Shown here in pieces: positions 8,928 through 18,273 of a stretch of 64,000 nt of DNA. Where the stretch lies: NCBI RefSeq assembly GCF_005473905.2, contig NZ_CP061336.1, positions 4,084,501-4,148,500 on the forward strand. The letters run 5' to 3'. Both the position numbers and the translations under genes were made by a program. Each line of letters starts with the position of its first letter. Within the stretch, counting starts at the first letter, position 1. Source of the stretch: Ruminiclostridium herbifermentans (GTDB lineage: Bacteria; Bacillota; Clostridia; Acetivibrionales; DSM-1351). A model generated the notes under the pieces. The model saw only the letters and a list, made by a program, of their open reading frames with translations, made no database searches and was not told where the DNA came from.

Positions 8928-9551
8928 ATGAGTTATAACACGAAAAACTACACCGAACAGGGCGGCGAGAAAACAGTAATCGGCGGAACGCTTGAAATTA
9001 AGGAGGGAGCCTCGGTAACGGGGCTTCCTTCTGCACCGAATCAAGCCGCGAGTACTGCTACAAATGTTGCCGGACTCAAGGACGACCTCAACGCGCTGCT
9101 TTTGAAATTGAAAGACGCAGGACTGATGAAACCCGATACATGGAATGTCTCAGCTGCTAATGTCACCACTGCTCTGAGCGAAGATATGACAGCCAATCAA
9201 GGCAAAGTCGAATCTATCACTATCGAGGACAATGTCATTACAGTCACTGTTCCGGTTGACGAGCTGATTGCGTATGAAAGCTTGAATCCCGCGCAAGGAA
9301 CCCACAAATGGGTTGCCATCCTCATAACAACAGGACTTCCTGCCATCACGGCAGTTAAGTATAACGGCAGTCAGCTGACCTCAGCCGATGTAGCTGAGGC
9401 TGCTGCTGTCGGTGGGCAGGCCGGAGATATTGTGATGTGGCTGAAGTGCGACGAAATCGTAAATCAGCCGAAGTCGTTCACGCTCTGGGCATCCGGTTAT
9501 CCAACTGCCGCATTCTCTGTTGTCATCGCGGAACCGGAAACTGAAGAATAA
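8928..9551 (+). CDS. Head fibre-like protein
   Basis: A 207-aa protein that follows the capsid gene and starts MSYNTKNYTEQGGEK, with the GGTLEIKEGASVTGLP segment typical of phage head-fibre proteins. It is probably a decoration on the capsid surface. The middle (NVTTALSEDMTANQGKVE) and the beta-rich C-terminal half look like a separate display domain. The family call rests on the N-terminus. Confidence 0.65.
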   Translation: MSYNTKNYTEQGGEKTVIGGTLEIKEGASVTGLPSAPNQAASTATNVAGLKDDLNALLLKLKDAGLMKPDTWNVSAANVTTALSEDMTANQGKVESITIEDNVITVTVPVDELIAYESLNPAQGTHKWVAILITTGLPAITAVKYNGSQLTSADVAEAAAVGGQAGDIVMWLKCDEIVNQPKSFTLWASGYPTAAFSVVIAEPETEE

Positions 9552-9569
9552 GGAAAGGACTGTGGCGGT

Positions 9570-9878
9570 ATGACACTGCTTGAAAAAGTAAAGGCAAATC
9601 TTATTCTTGAGCATACGGCGGACGATGAACTCCTGCAGATGTACATCACCGCCGCCGTATCCTATGCCGAAAGCTATCAGCACCTTCCGGAGAAATTCTA
9701 CAAGAACCATCCTATGCCGCCTACCACAGAGCAGGCTGTCATTATGCTGTCGTCCCATTTTTATGAGAGCCGGGACGGCAGCACCGGTGGCTTTTTTGCC
9801 GACAATGTGCAGGCTGGACAGCAGGTATGGAATACGGTCAACCTTCTTCTTAAACTTGACCGGGATTGGAAGGTGTGA
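9570..9878 (+). CDS. Head-tail connector (gp6-like)
   Basis: A 102-aa mostly helical protein: MTLLEKVKANLILEH, ADDELLQMYITAAVSYAE, then EQAVIMLSSHFYESRDG. This matches the gp6-like adaptor family, which forms a ring under the portal. Position after the head genes and before the joining protein fits. A GGAAAGGA site lies upstream. Confidence 0.85.
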   Translation: MTLLEKVKANLILEHTADDELLQMYITAAVSYAESYQHLPEKFYKNHPMPPTTEQAVIMLSSHFYESRDGSTGGFFADNVQAGQQVWNTVNLLLKLDRDWKV

Positions 9879-9880
9879 GT

Positions 9881-10207
9881 ATGAGTTTTGGAAAAATGAA
9901 AACCTTCATCGATATTATCTCAACCGAACCCACGAAGGATGCTGACGGTTTTGTTATTCACGGCGATACTGTTCTTGCGTCAGTCAGGGCGTATTTTGAG
10001 CAGAAAAACTCTACGGAAAAATGGCGTAACATGGCGCAGTCAGATGAAGTGAATGCCTTGTTCCGTCTCCGCACGATTCCAGGACTTGCTCTTCACAACC
10101 GCCATGTTATCGTCTGCGAAGGCAAACGCTACAACATATACTCGGTTGAAAATGTAAAGGGCCGTGGAATGTATCTTGAAGTATTGGCGGTGAACGTTGA
10201 TGGCTAA
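9881..10207 (+). CDS. Head-tail joining protein
   Basis: A 108-aa head-closure protein of the phage head-tail joining family, beta-rich with MKTFIDIISTEPTKDADGF and RYNIYSVENVKGRGMYLEV. The ATG at 9881 is preferred, with AAGGTGTG upstream; an earlier start would sit inside the connector gene. It should close the connector and dock the tail. Confidence 0.82.
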   Translation: MSFGKMKTFIDIISTEPTKDADGFVIHGDTVLASVRAYFEQKNSTEKWRNMAQSDEVNALFRLRTIPGLALHNRHVIVCEGKRYNIYSVENVKGRGMYLEVLAVNVDG

Positions 10208-10631
10208 GGTCAATTTCAAGATGCCGGAGGAATTCCTGCTCAAAGTGTCAAGGTTGGCAGAAAAAACCGATGAGATCATACCGAAGGTTCTTGAAGCCGG
10301 TGCCGAAGTCGTATACGACAAGGTAAAAAGCAATCTTTCCTCTGTAATCGGTAAAAACACAAAGGTTGAAAGCCGCTCCACCGGAGAACTTGAATCTGCG
10401 CTTGGTGTATCTCCGGCAAAGCAGGACAGAGATGGTAATTTCAACGTGAAAATAGGATTTGCAGAGCCGCGCTCTGACGGCGGCAGCAATGCCAAACTTG
10501 CCAACATCCTCGAGTACGGAAAGCATGGCCAGCCTCCGAAGCCTTTTCTGAAACCTGCCAAAAACAGATCAAAAGGTGCTTGCATCGAGGCTATGACCAA
10601 TAAGCTGGAAAGTGAGATTGAGAAGCTATGA
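10200..10631 (+). CDS. HK97 gp10-like tail-joining protein
   Basis: A 143-aa protein of the HK97-gp10 type, with a helical N-terminal half (KVLEAGAEVVYDKVKSNLSSVIG) and the conserved end LANILEYGKHGQPPKPFLKPA. It acts at the head-tail junction. The ATG at 10200 overlaps the previous stop; the following gene overlaps its stop by 4 bases. Confidence 0.85.
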   Translation: MAKVNFKMPEEFLLKVSRLAEKTDEIIPKVLEAGAEVVYDKVKSNLSSVIGKNTKVESRSTGELESALGVSPAKQDRDGNFNVKIGFAEPRSDGGSNAKLANILEYGKHGQPPKPFLKPAKNRSKGACIEAMTNKLESEIEKL

Positions 10632-10972
10632 GCATATTATCTGAACTGAACACACTGTTTGAAGCCGCAAATATCCCTGTCGAAACAGGCGTCTTCAGCG
10701 GAGTACCTCCTGATGAATACCTGGTACTGACCCCGCTTACTGACACCTTTGCCGTTTACGGAGATAATAAGCCGCTGGCGGATGTAAGCGAAGTCAGAAT
10801 CTCGCTGTTCAGTAAAAACAACTATTTACAAAGAAAAAATCAGCTTGTGAGGATGCTCCTCCAGGCTGATTTTGTTATTACCGACCGCCGGTATATCGGA
10901 CACGAGGATGACACCGGCTATCACCACTACGCCATCGATGTGGCGAAAGAATACGAAACGGAGGAACTTTAA
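10628..10972 (+). CDS. Tail terminator/completion protein
   Basis: A 114-aa protein in the usual place for the tail terminator, just before the tail tube gene: SILSELNTLFEAANIPVETGVF then VRISLFSKNNYLQRKNQLVRMLLQ. It has an alpha/beta composition with no membrane segment. The role is inferred mainly from gene order; start overlaps the previous stop (ATGA). Confidence 0.7.
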   Translation: MSILSELNTLFEAANIPVETGVFSGVPPDEYLVLTPLTDTFAVYGDNKPLADVSEVRISLFSKNNYLQRKNQLVRMLLQADFVITDRRYIGHEDDTGYHHYAIDVAKEYETEEL

Positions 10973-10973
10973 C

Positions 10974-11573
10974 ATGGCTACAATTGGGCTTGATAAACTC
11001 TACTACGCACCAATCACCGAAGCACCTACAACGGGTTACGAAACCTACGGCGCTCCGGTAATGCTGGCAAAGGCAATCTCAGCTGAACTATCAATCGAAC
11101 TTGCGGAAGCGACACTTTGGGCGGACGACGGTGCCGCCGAAATTATCAAGGAATTCAAGAACGGCAAACTGACCCTTGGTGTGGACGACATTGGTAAAAC
11201 CGTCGCCGCAAAACTGACGGGAGCGACCACAGATGAAAACGGTGTTCTTATCTCTGCTTCAGAGGATGGTGGCGAGCCTGTCGCTATTGGATTTCGAGCA
11301 AAAAAAGCGAATGGTAAGTATCGCTACTTCTGGCTTTACCGCGTCAAGTTCGGCATTCCGTCCACCAATCTTGCCACCAAGGGTGATAGTATCACCTTTT
11401 CAACACCAAGTATCGAAGGTACTGTTTCCCGTCGTAATAAACCGGACGGTAATGGTCGTCATCCATGGAAAGCGGAAGTTAACGAAGATGATGTGGATGT
11501 GCTGCCGGTTGTGACCAGTGATTGGTATACGGAAGTATACGAACCTGAATTTGAAACAGATTTGGAGGTTTGA
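10974..11573 (+). CDS. Major tail tube protein
   Basis: A 199-aa tail tube protein of the phi13 type: MATIGLDKLYYAPITEAP, ELSIELAEATLWADDG and VGTA-like beta strands to FETDLEV. ATG at 10974 has GGAGGAAC upstream and sits 1 bp after the previous stop. Highly expressed structural protein assembling the tail tube around the tape measure. Confidence 0.88.
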   Translation: MATIGLDKLYYAPITEAPTTGYETYGAPVMLAKAISAELSIELAEATLWADDGAAEIIKEFKNGKLTLGVDDIGKTVAAKLTGATTDENGVLISASEDGGEPVAIGFRAKKANGKYRYFWLYRVKFGIPSTNLATKGDSITFSTPSIEGTVSRRNKPDGNGRHPWKAEVNEDDVDVLPVVTSDWYTEVYEPEFETDLEV

Positions 11574-11576
11574 TGC

Positions 11577-11963
11577 ATGGATAACGAACGAAGCGCTGTC
11601 ATCAAAATCGGCGACAAAGAATATGAGCTGATTTTGTCCACTCGCGCCACAAAGGAAATCGCCAAACGATACGGCGGGCTGGACAACTTGGGAGAAAAGT
11701 TAATGAGGGCAGAAAACTTCGAGATGGCTCTGGATGAGATTATTTGGCTGATTACACTCCTTGCCAACCAGTCCATCCTCATTCACAACCTACGCAACAA
11801 GGAAAAACGAAAAGAGTTGCTGACCGAGGAAGAAGTGGAATTGCTCACCTCGCCACTTGAACTGGCGGTATATAAGTCGGCAATTACTGAGGCGATGTTT
11901 AAAGGAACGGCTCGTAACATCGAAAGCGAGGATAGTGAGTCAAAAAACGCCGAGGTCGGGTAA
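11577..11963 (+). CDS. Tail assembly chaperone, G form
   Basis: A 128-aa helical protein (STRATKEIAKRYGGLDNLGEK, IIWLITLLANQSILIHN) placed between the tail tube and the tape measure, the standard position of the tail assembly chaperone. It would coat the tape-measure protein before tube assembly. An exact slippery heptamer lies near its 3' end, making the longer GT form by -1 frameshifting. Confidence 0.85.
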   Translation: MDNERSAVIKIGDKEYELILSTRATKEIAKRYGGLDNLGEKLMRAENFEMALDEIIWLITLLANQSILIHNLRNKEKRKELLTEEEVELLTSPLELAVYKSAITEAMFKGTARNIESEDSESKNAEVG

Positions 11964-12151
11964 GCGACGATGAGTTGTTTACCCGACTTTTATATTACGG
12001 TACGGTTCATCTGAATCGCTCCGAAGAGGAAACGTGGCTTACCCCAATTGGACAATTGCTGGATCTATGGGAATGCCATCGCCAGTTCCTTGGAATGGTC
12101 AAGCCAAAGCGCGAACTGTTTATCGAAGATGTCGTCCCTGATGGCATCTGA
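11577..12151 (+). CDS. Tail assembly chaperone, GT frameshift product
   Basis: At A-AAA-AAC (11942-11948), read in frame 0 as TCA AAA AAC, a -1 slip gives SKKRRGRVSDDELFTRLLYY and an uninterrupted extension of 68 codons to a TGA at 12149-12151. The extension includes EEETWLTPIGQLLDLWECH and the C-terminal VVPDGI, protein-like and with no good independent ribosome site. G and GT chaperones made this way are known from many siphophages; here the event is inferred from the heptamer in the exact phase and the open -1 frame. Confidence 0.82.
11942..11948 (+). promoter_or_regulatory. -1 ribosomal frameshift slippery site AAAAAAC
   Basis: The heptamer fits X XXY YYZ with the 0-frame codons AAA AAC at 11943-11948. 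It lies five codons before the 0-frame stop, and the -1 frame is open for 68 codons past the slip point. Confidence 0.8.
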
Positions 12152-12176
12152 TTTTTTACGGAGGGAGGTGTTTTAA

Positions 12177-14645
12177 GTGGCTGACAATTTTGGGTTAAAA
12201 ATAGGCGTCGAGGGCGAAAAGGAATTTAAAAACGCATTGCGTGATATAAACCAGTCATTCAAAGTGCTCGGTAGCGAAATGAAATTGGTAACGAGCGAAT
12301 TCGACAAACAGGACAAATCCATAGCGGCTACTGCTGCCCGTAACGAAGTCCTTAATAAAGCAATCGATGCCCAGAAGGAGAAAATCTCCACCCTTGAAGC
12401 CGCTCTTCGAAATGCATCCGAAAGCTTTGGTGAAAATGATCGCCGCACTCAAAACTGGCAGATTGCCCTCAATAATGCCAACGCAGAACTTAACAACATG
12501 GAGCGTGAATTAGAAGAATCCGCGGAAGAAGCCGACGACCTTGGTGAGGAACTTGAGGACGCTGGTGACATCGCCGAAAAGTCTGGTGGAAAGTTCGAGA
12601 AACTGGGCGGCATCCTCAAAGGTATTGGTGTAGCAATGGGCGCTGTGGCTGTGGCTGCCGGAGCCGCTGCCATTAAACTTGGCAAAGAAGTCATATCCGC
12701 CTATGCGGACTACGAACAACTGGTCGGCGGTGTTGATACACTCTTTGGTGAAGCGTCACAGTCTGTTCAGAAGTATGCTGAAAATGCTTTCAAGACCGCC
12801 GGTATGTCCGCCAACGAATATATGGAAACTGTCACGGGCTTTTCGGCAAGTCTTATCCAGTCCCTCGGCGGTGATACTGCAAAAGCGGCGCAGGTTGCGG
12901 ACATGGCGATTACTGATATGGCCGATAATGCCAATAAAATGGGGACGGATCTGTCAGCTATTCAGACGGCCTATCAGGGTTTTGCCAAGCAAAACTATAC
13001 GATGCTCGACAATCTGAAGCTGGGATATGGCGGCACAAAATCTGAAATGGAGCGACTCTTGGCTGATGCCGAAAAAATATCCGGCATTAAATACGACCTC
13101 TCTTCATTTTCCGATTTGACGGAAGCGATCCATGTCATTCAGACCGAAATGGGAATCACAGGAACGACTGCTTTGGAAGCCACGGAAACAATAGCTGGCT
13201 CTATGGCGGGGATGCAATCAGCTATAGGAAACTTGATGGCAGGTTTGGGTAATGCCAATGCTGATGTCGGACTTTTGATTGGTAATGTGGTCGAAGCGTT
13301 CCAGAACGTCGTGAAAAACATTGTTCCAGTTATTGAGAATATAGTAAGGGCATTGCCGCCTGCCCTCGACGGGATACTACAGGCAATCGGTGATTTGCTT
13401 CCGACTCTGCTCTCTACGGTAGTCGATCTTTTCACACAGGTGCTGACAACGATTTTGACGCTTTTGCCCGAACTCATCCCCGCCGCCGTGGATGCCGTTA
13501 TGACCATTGTAGGTGCGCTGATTGATAACCTTCCATTACTTATTGATGCAGCGGTTCAATTAGTGGCCACTCTCGTTACAGGCATCGCCGATGCACTTCC
13601 ACAGTTGATACCGGCGGCAGTGAACGCTGTGATCACAATCGTTCAAGGCTTAATTGAAAGCCTGCCTATGATACTTGATGCCGCCCTTCAACTGATTCTC
13701 GGATTAGCACAGGGCATCCTGGATGCACTACCTCAATTGATCGCTGCTCTGCCAGCAATTATCCTCGGCATTGTAGATTTTATCATTGGGGCTATTCCGC
13801 AAATTATTGATGCTGGAATTCAACTTCTCGTGTCTTTAGTAGATGCCTTGCCTGAAATCGTCACGGCAATTGTGGCGGCAATCCCACAAATCATAGAGGG
13901 ATTGATTTCTGCGATCCTCGGCTCTATCCCACAGCTTATTGATGCAGGGATTCAGCTGTTAGTATCGTTGGTTCAAAATCTACCACAGATTATTACAGCT
14001 ATCGTGGCGGCGATACCACAAATCATATCGTCCCTTATTACGGCAATTATCGGGAGTATTCCGCAGCTTGTGGCGGCGGGTATCCAGCTTTTCGTGTCCT
14101 TGATAAAGAACCTGCCAACCATCATCGTGGAAATCGTAAAAGCTATACCCCAGATTATTACCGCCATCGTGAAAGGATTCACCGGTAACATCGGTAAAAT
14201 CGTGCAAGTCGGCAGCGACCTAATCAAGGGTCTGTGGCAGGGTATTTCAAATGTCGCCGATTGGATTTGGGGTAAAATCTCCGGCTTCTTCGGAGGGATC
14301 GTCGACGGCATCAAAAACTTCTTCGGTATCCATTCTCCATCTACCTTATTTGCCGGACTTGGCGAGAACATGGGTCAAGGTATCGGTGTGGGCTTCGAAC
14401 AGGCAATGGATGAAGTCGCAGAAGATATGCAGAACGCTATCCCCACCTCTTTTGATACGCCTGGTATAAATATGGGCGATGTGACAGGAAGTCATGGCGG
14501 CTTGGCGGTATCAGGTATGCCTTCGCTCATCAACATACAGCAGATGATTGTTCGTAGTGAGGATGACATCCGCAGAATATCACAGGAACTTTATAACCTG
14601 ATGCAGACCGGCTCGCGGGCGCAGGGACGGTTTAGCCCGGCATAA
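12177..14645 (+). CDS. Tail tape measure protein
   Basis: 822 aa, GTG start with GGAGGGAGGTG upstream. The N-terminal ~135 residues are coiled coil (KNALRDINQSFKVLGSEMKL, LEAALRNASESFGEN, NMERELEESAEEADD). A glycine/alanine-rich hydrophobic stretch follows near 155-170, then a phage TMP core. Residues about 390-690 are a long run of degenerate hydrophobic repeats around P-x-L-I-x-A-x-x-x-[IL] (LPQLIPAAVNAVITIVQGLIE; IPQLIDAGIQLLVSLVQ). The end is WGKISGFFGGIVDGIKNFFGIHSPS. It sets tail length and may help DNA entry. No lytic domain seen. Confidence 0.94.
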   Translation: MADNFGLKIGVEGEKEFKNALRDINQSFKVLGSEMKLVTSEFDKQDKSIAATAARNEVLNKAIDAQKEKISTLEAALRNASESFGENDRRTQNWQIALNNANAELNNMERELEESAEEADDLGEELEDAGDIAEKSGGKFEKLGGILKGIGVAMGAVAVAAGAAAIKLGKEVISAYADYEQLVGGVDTLFGEASQSVQKYAENAFKTAGMSANEYMETVTGFSASLIQSLGGDTAKAAQVADMAITDMADNANKMGTDLSAIQTAYQGFAKQNYTMLDNLKLGYGGTKSEMERLLADAEKISGIKYDLSSFSDLTEAIHVIQTEMGITGTTALEATETIAGSMAGMQSAIGNLMAGLGNANADVGLLIGNVVEAFQNVVKNIVPVIENIVRALPPALDGILQAIGDLLPTLLSTVVDLFTQVLTTILTLLPELIPAAVDAVMTIVGALIDNLPLLIDAAVQLVATLVTGIADALPQLIPAAVNAVITIVQGLIESLPMILDAALQLILGLAQGILDALPQLIAALPAIILGIVDFIIGAIPQIIDAGIQLLVSLVDALPEIVTAIVAAIPQIIEGLISAILGSIPQLIDAGIQLLVSLVQNLPQIITAIVAAIPQIISSLITAIIGSIPQLVAAGIQLFVSLIKNLPTIIVEIVKAIPQIITAIVKGFTGNIGKIVQVGSDLIKGLWQGISNVADWIWGKISGFFGGIVDGIKNFFGIHSPSTLFAGLGENMGQGIGVGFEQAMDEVAEDMQNAIPTSFDTPGINMGDVTGSHGGLAVSGMPSLINIQQMIVRSEDDIRRISQELYNLMQTGSRAQGRFSPA

Positions 14646-14657
14646 GGAGGTGTTGGC

Positions 14658-15431
14658 ATGGGCTTTATTTTCAACGGAATTTCATCACAAAGCATGAACG
14701 TCAAGGCTCGTCTGACCTCTTGGCAGGCTTCGCCACCCTTGCGTAATTCCTTTGTTTCCATACCCGGCAAGCCAGGTGTGGCAGACTTTGGCAGTGATAG
14801 CGCAGAGCGGGTCATAACTGTGAGCTGTAATATTGCTCCAATGCACAATCTCGCTTCTCTGGTTGGAGTGTTAGACGGCCTTGCCGAGTGGTTAGATCCC
14901 AAAAAAGGGCTGAAACAACTTGTGTTTGACGATGTACCCGATCGCTATTTCACAGCGAGACTGCAGGATGCCGTGAACTGTGAACGGCTTATTCGCTCGG
15001 CAGGTGCATTTGATTTGAACTTCGTCTGTCCCGACCCACATGCCTACGCTTTGACGGACGAGAGTTTTACGCTAACACAGGAAGGTGCAAATACAGTCAC
15101 GAGGAGTAAAGGCAATACAGACTCATTGCCTGTCTACCTTTTGAAAGGCATCATTCCGTCAGGGGCATCAACCTATGTGTCGTTGAAAACAAATGACGAA
15201 GAACTTCGTGTTGTCGGGCCTTTGGCTGCCGGAGAAACCCTCGTCATCGACAGCGGATTAGTTACTGCCAAGGTGGTAGACAGAACTGGCGAAACGCTCC
15301 GTAATGGTCTGCCTCTGCTTCAAGAGTTGAATTTTCCAATTCTCCGCAAAGGAACGAACATCATAACCATTACGGCAATCGGTGCGACATTTACAGAACT
15401 GCAAATACAGGCGAAGAGCCGTTGGAGGTGA
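14658..15431 (+). CDS. Distal tail protein (Dit)
   Basis: 257 aa, SD GGAGGTG. The N-terminal ~120 residues match the Dit ring domain (FNGISSQSMNVKARLTSW, FVSIPGKPGVADFGSD, WLDPKKGLKQLVFDDVPDR, FDLNFVCPDPHAYAL) and the C-terminal part is a beta-rich galectin-like module. It forms the hub between tail tube and tip. Confidence 0.9.
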   Translation: MGFIFNGISSQSMNVKARLTSWQASPPLRNSFVSIPGKPGVADFGSDSAERVITVSCNIAPMHNLASLVGVLDGLAEWLDPKKGLKQLVFDDVPDRYFTARLQDAVNCERLIRSAGAFDLNFVCPDPHAYALTDESFTLTQEGANTVTRSKGNTDSLPVYLLKGIIPSGASTYVSLKTNDEELRVVGPLAAGETLVIDSGLVTAKVVDRTGETLRNGLPLLQELNFPILRKGTNIITITAIGATFTELQIQAKSRWR

Positions 15432-15435
15432 GGAC

Positions 15436-17952
15436 ATGGCGGTAAAATCCATATTGACTTCTCAAACAGACTTTACGGGCGAGATTCCTGCAACCGAAAA
15501 AACATCAGCACTCTGGCGTTTCAACGAATCCACGCCGGATAGTAATACTCGCCTTGCAGACTCTTCCGCCAACGGACGGCATTTTACTGTCTCCGGTTGG
15601 AGCGGCACAACCGCTTCTTTACCAAACGGCAGATTTGGGCGGTATTTCCGAATGAACATCAACAATCCGACCACAGAAAAAACGCACCTTGTCGCCACCA
15701 ACGACGGTACGTTCTTTTCTGATCTCGGTGAGAAAATTGCCGTCGGCGGTTGGTTAAATCCGACCATCTATTCTGTCGGGCAGAACTACATTCCGCTTTT
15801 CAATACAAGGCAAGGACCCGGTCAGCCTATTTTTTATATCTCCCTCTATCAAGGGCGGCCGCGAATGATGCTCTATAATTCAGCAGGAACGCTTATCCTT
15901 GACCAAACCGAAACACCTGGATTCAACATGGTCAATGGTGGTTGGTATTTTCTCTCTGCAATCATAAACGTGACGGAAAAAACATCTCAGATAGTTCTGT
16001 GTAACCGTGCTGACGGTGAAGTTTGGACAGCCCCTTTGCGAACATTTACTGGTACATTGAATTCATCCTGTATAGCGGATATCGTTATGGGAATGCACGC
16101 AAACCAGTATTACTACGCAGGTGGCTTGGACGAGTGGTTCTTTGAAACAGACAGCAACTTGACTATTGATGACTTGATTCACTACTTCCGTCAAGCAATG
16201 CTCGCAAATGGAGGAGACACTTCGGGTGACGTGGATGCGTTAACTGAGCCGGGGGTTGTCACCCTACGTAAGGGAATTGGTAATCTCTACCCCGAAAGCG
16301 GCCAGCTGACGACTATTGCCACCGAATGCAGCTTTGCCGGGAGCGGTCGGGTATCGGCAACAAGCGAATACACCGCAGGTGTCACGTCCATTTCACTGAT
16401 AGAAACATCAACCTCAGATGATCTGCAGAACTGGTCGGCATGGCAGACAGTTGGTACAAACGGCGAACTGACCTCACCAAATCGTTCATATATCCGCTAC
16501 AGGGTAACGCTCACCACCAGCGATACAACGGTTACACCAAAGCTGCTCGATATAACACTTCATGATATCCCCAAATCTCCGTATGAGAAACTGGGGTTTG
16601 CTCGCCCTGTTATTTTGGATGAGAACGGAGCGTGGGAAACGGTTCTGGAGAATGCTTATGACATCATAGTTACGGGCGAGATCAACGGAGCGGACACCTT
16701 GGAATTCAAGTTGCCTTACAGTGACCCGAAGCGCATAATGCTCGACAACGAGAAACAGGTACAGATTGCTGAGGATGTTTATCGTATTAGGACAATGACG
16801 GATGAAAAAGGCTTGGATGGCAACAGCATACTCACAACGGTCTATGCGGAAGCGGCATTCTATGACCTAACCTTTTCTGCAGAGAAACAACCAGTTGAAT
16901 TCAATGCTGACCTGCCCGCTGTTCCGATGGCATTTGCACTTGCGGGTACAGACTGGGAAGTCGGTACAGTAACTGTAACCACACTGAGAACATGGACCTG
17001 CCAAGAAAAAAATGCACTCTCCATACTACGAATGGTACAGAACATCCATGGCGGCGATTTGGTATTCCACAGCAGGGACAGACGGGTGGATTTACTGACA
17101 TTCAGCGGAACAGATAGCGGAGCGCTCTTTGCCTACCGTAAAAACCTGACTGGGATTAAGCGTGTAGTTGATACCCGGTCCCTTGTCACGAGGCTCTATG
17201 CTATCGGTAAGGACGGCATGACGTTCGCTGCAATCAATGGTGGCAAGGACTACGTGGAGGACTTCAGCTTTTCAAGCGAGGTGCGGGTATCGACTTTGGA
17301 CTGCTCCAACTTCACCAATCCCTATCAGATGCTGGAGTTTGCCAAGATGCGCCTTGCGGAGTACGCAAAACCTCGTGTGTCCTATGTGCTTTCAGCGATG
17401 GATTTATCTGTATTAACAGGCTATGAGCATGAGCAGTGGGCGCTTGGCGATATTGTAACTGTGGATGATAGAGATTTGGATATGACGATTAAAACCCGTG
17501 TCATCCGCAGGCAATACAATCTGCAAGAACCATGGAAAACGGTGCTTGAATTATCATCAAAACTTCGTGAACTTGGTGATTCTTCCACCGATGTGGTTGC
17601 TGATCAGCTTGACCAGTCCTCTGTAGTTCAGCAGGAAGTTAAGGACATGGTGCCGTTCAATCATCTTCGTAATTCTCGTGCCGACAATGGCTTTGCGTAT
17701 TGGCAGAACTCAGGCTTTGAGGTAGATGTGGAAAATGGTGTAAGCGGTACTGCATCTTTTAAGGCAACAGGAGTATCAGGAACAAAGAGCATTGCACAGA
17801 CAGTCTATCCTGCATCTAGGCGAAGTTACACGATTTCAGCACAGATTGGCTCGGAGAACTTGAAAAAAGGAACAAATGGGCATGTTGGTATTGAAGTTGT
17901 GTTTGAATATGAGGATGGCACTACAGAAACAAGATTTATTGATTTATTTTGA
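15436..17952 (+). CDS. Tail-tip protein: LamG-like domain plus prophage tail endopeptidase
   Basis: About 838 aa. Residues ~25-260 are a LamG/concanavalin-like carbohydrate-binding fold (ALWRFNEST, GGWYFLSAIINVTEKTSQI, GGLDEWFF). Residues ~380-700 match the prophage tail (Tal-like) family: YEKLGFARPVILDENGAWE, YDIIVTGEINGADTLEFKLP, EQWALGDIVTVDDRDLDM. A C-terminal beta module begins at about 735 (NHLRNSRADNGFAYW). The ATG at 15436 has GGAGGTGAGG upstream. The frame ends at a TGA (17950-17952), after which related coding sequence continues, so the C-terminus is truncated. Confidence 0.88.
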   Translation: MAVKSILTSQTDFTGEIPATEKTSALWRFNESTPDSNTRLADSSANGRHFTVSGWSGTTASLPNGRFGRYFRMNINNPTTEKTHLVATNDGTFFSDLGEKIAVGGWLNPTIYSVGQNYIPLFNTRQGPGQPIFYISLYQGRPRMMLYNSAGTLILDQTETPGFNMVNGGWYFLSAIINVTEKTSQIVLCNRADGEVWTAPLRTFTGTLNSSCIADIVMGMHANQYYYAGGLDEWFFETDSNLTIDDLIHYFRQAMLANGGDTSGDVDALTEPGVVTLRKGIGNLYPESGQLTTIATECSFAGSGRVSATSEYTAGVTSISLIETSTSDDLQNWSAWQTVGTNGELTSPNRSYIRYRVTLTTSDTTVTPKLLDITLHDIPKSPYEKLGFARPVILDENGAWETVLENAYDIIVTGEINGADTLEFKLPYSDPKRIMLDNEKQVQIAEDVYRIRTMTDEKGLDGNSILTTVYAEAAFYDLTFSAEKQPVEFNADLPAVPMAFALAGTDWEVGTVTVTTLRTWTCQEKNALSILRMVQNIHGGDLVFHSRDRRVDLLTFSGTDSGALFAYRKNLTGIKRVVDTRSLVTRLYAIGKDGMTFAAINGGKDYVEDFSFSSEVRVSTLDCSNFTNPYQMLEFAKMRLAEYAKPRVSYVLSAMDLSVLTGYEHEQWALGDIVTVDDRDLDMTIKTRVIRRQYNLQEPWKTVLELSSKLRELGDSSTDVVADQLDQSSVVQQEVKDMVPFNHLRNSRADNGFAYWQNSGFEVDVENGVSGTASFKATGVSGTKSIAQTVYPASRRSYTISAQIGSENLKKGTNGHVGIEVVFEYEDGTTETRFIDLF

Positions 17953-18164
17953 GAGGATGGTGATGAGATTTGGCATATTTTCAACATATCGCAAGGGATG
18001 CCTCGCCGAAAGGTTACGGCAAACTTCGCGCCATCACCATTCGGCTCTGCATTACGGATTGTGCTGGTGAAGTGTATTTTACGGATATCATGTTGCAAGC
18101 AGGAAGTGTGGCTACTGGCTGGGTTGGTCATGTTTGTGAGATTCAGTGGGTGTTGGATGGGTGA
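17953..18164 (+). pseudogene. Disrupted C-terminal tail of the tail-tip protein
   Basis: After the TGA at 17950-17952 the same frame reads EDGDEIWHIF, and from about 17978 the coding sense moves one frame: QHIARDASPKGYGKLRAIT, then DCAGEVYFTDIMLQAGS, ending VLDG at 18164. The latter resembles SDCTGDIYFTDLQLQEGS in the gene at 19528, so it is real tail sequence. Two lesions, an in-frame stop and a frameshift near 17975-17980, separate it from the main gene. A sequencing error could explain one lesion but less easily both. Confidence 0.65.
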
Positions 18165-18197
18165 AAATTAGATGAAATTTAAGTGGTTTCGGTGGAA

Positions 18198-18226
18198 TTG
18201 TTCATAAGTGTATGGTAAAATAATAT
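18198..18226 (+). promoter_or_regulatory. Candidate promoter of the SRPBCC/MBL cassette
   Basis: TTGTTC and TAATAT are spaced by 17 bases, about 50 bases upstream of the first cassette gene. The match to consensus is partial, so it is a candidate only, but an insulated cassette with a terminator after its second gene is consistent with its own promoter. Confidence 0.35.
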
Positions 18227-18273
18227 TTTACGAATACTGTTTCACAAGAAAAAAAACGATAGGTGGTGAAAAA

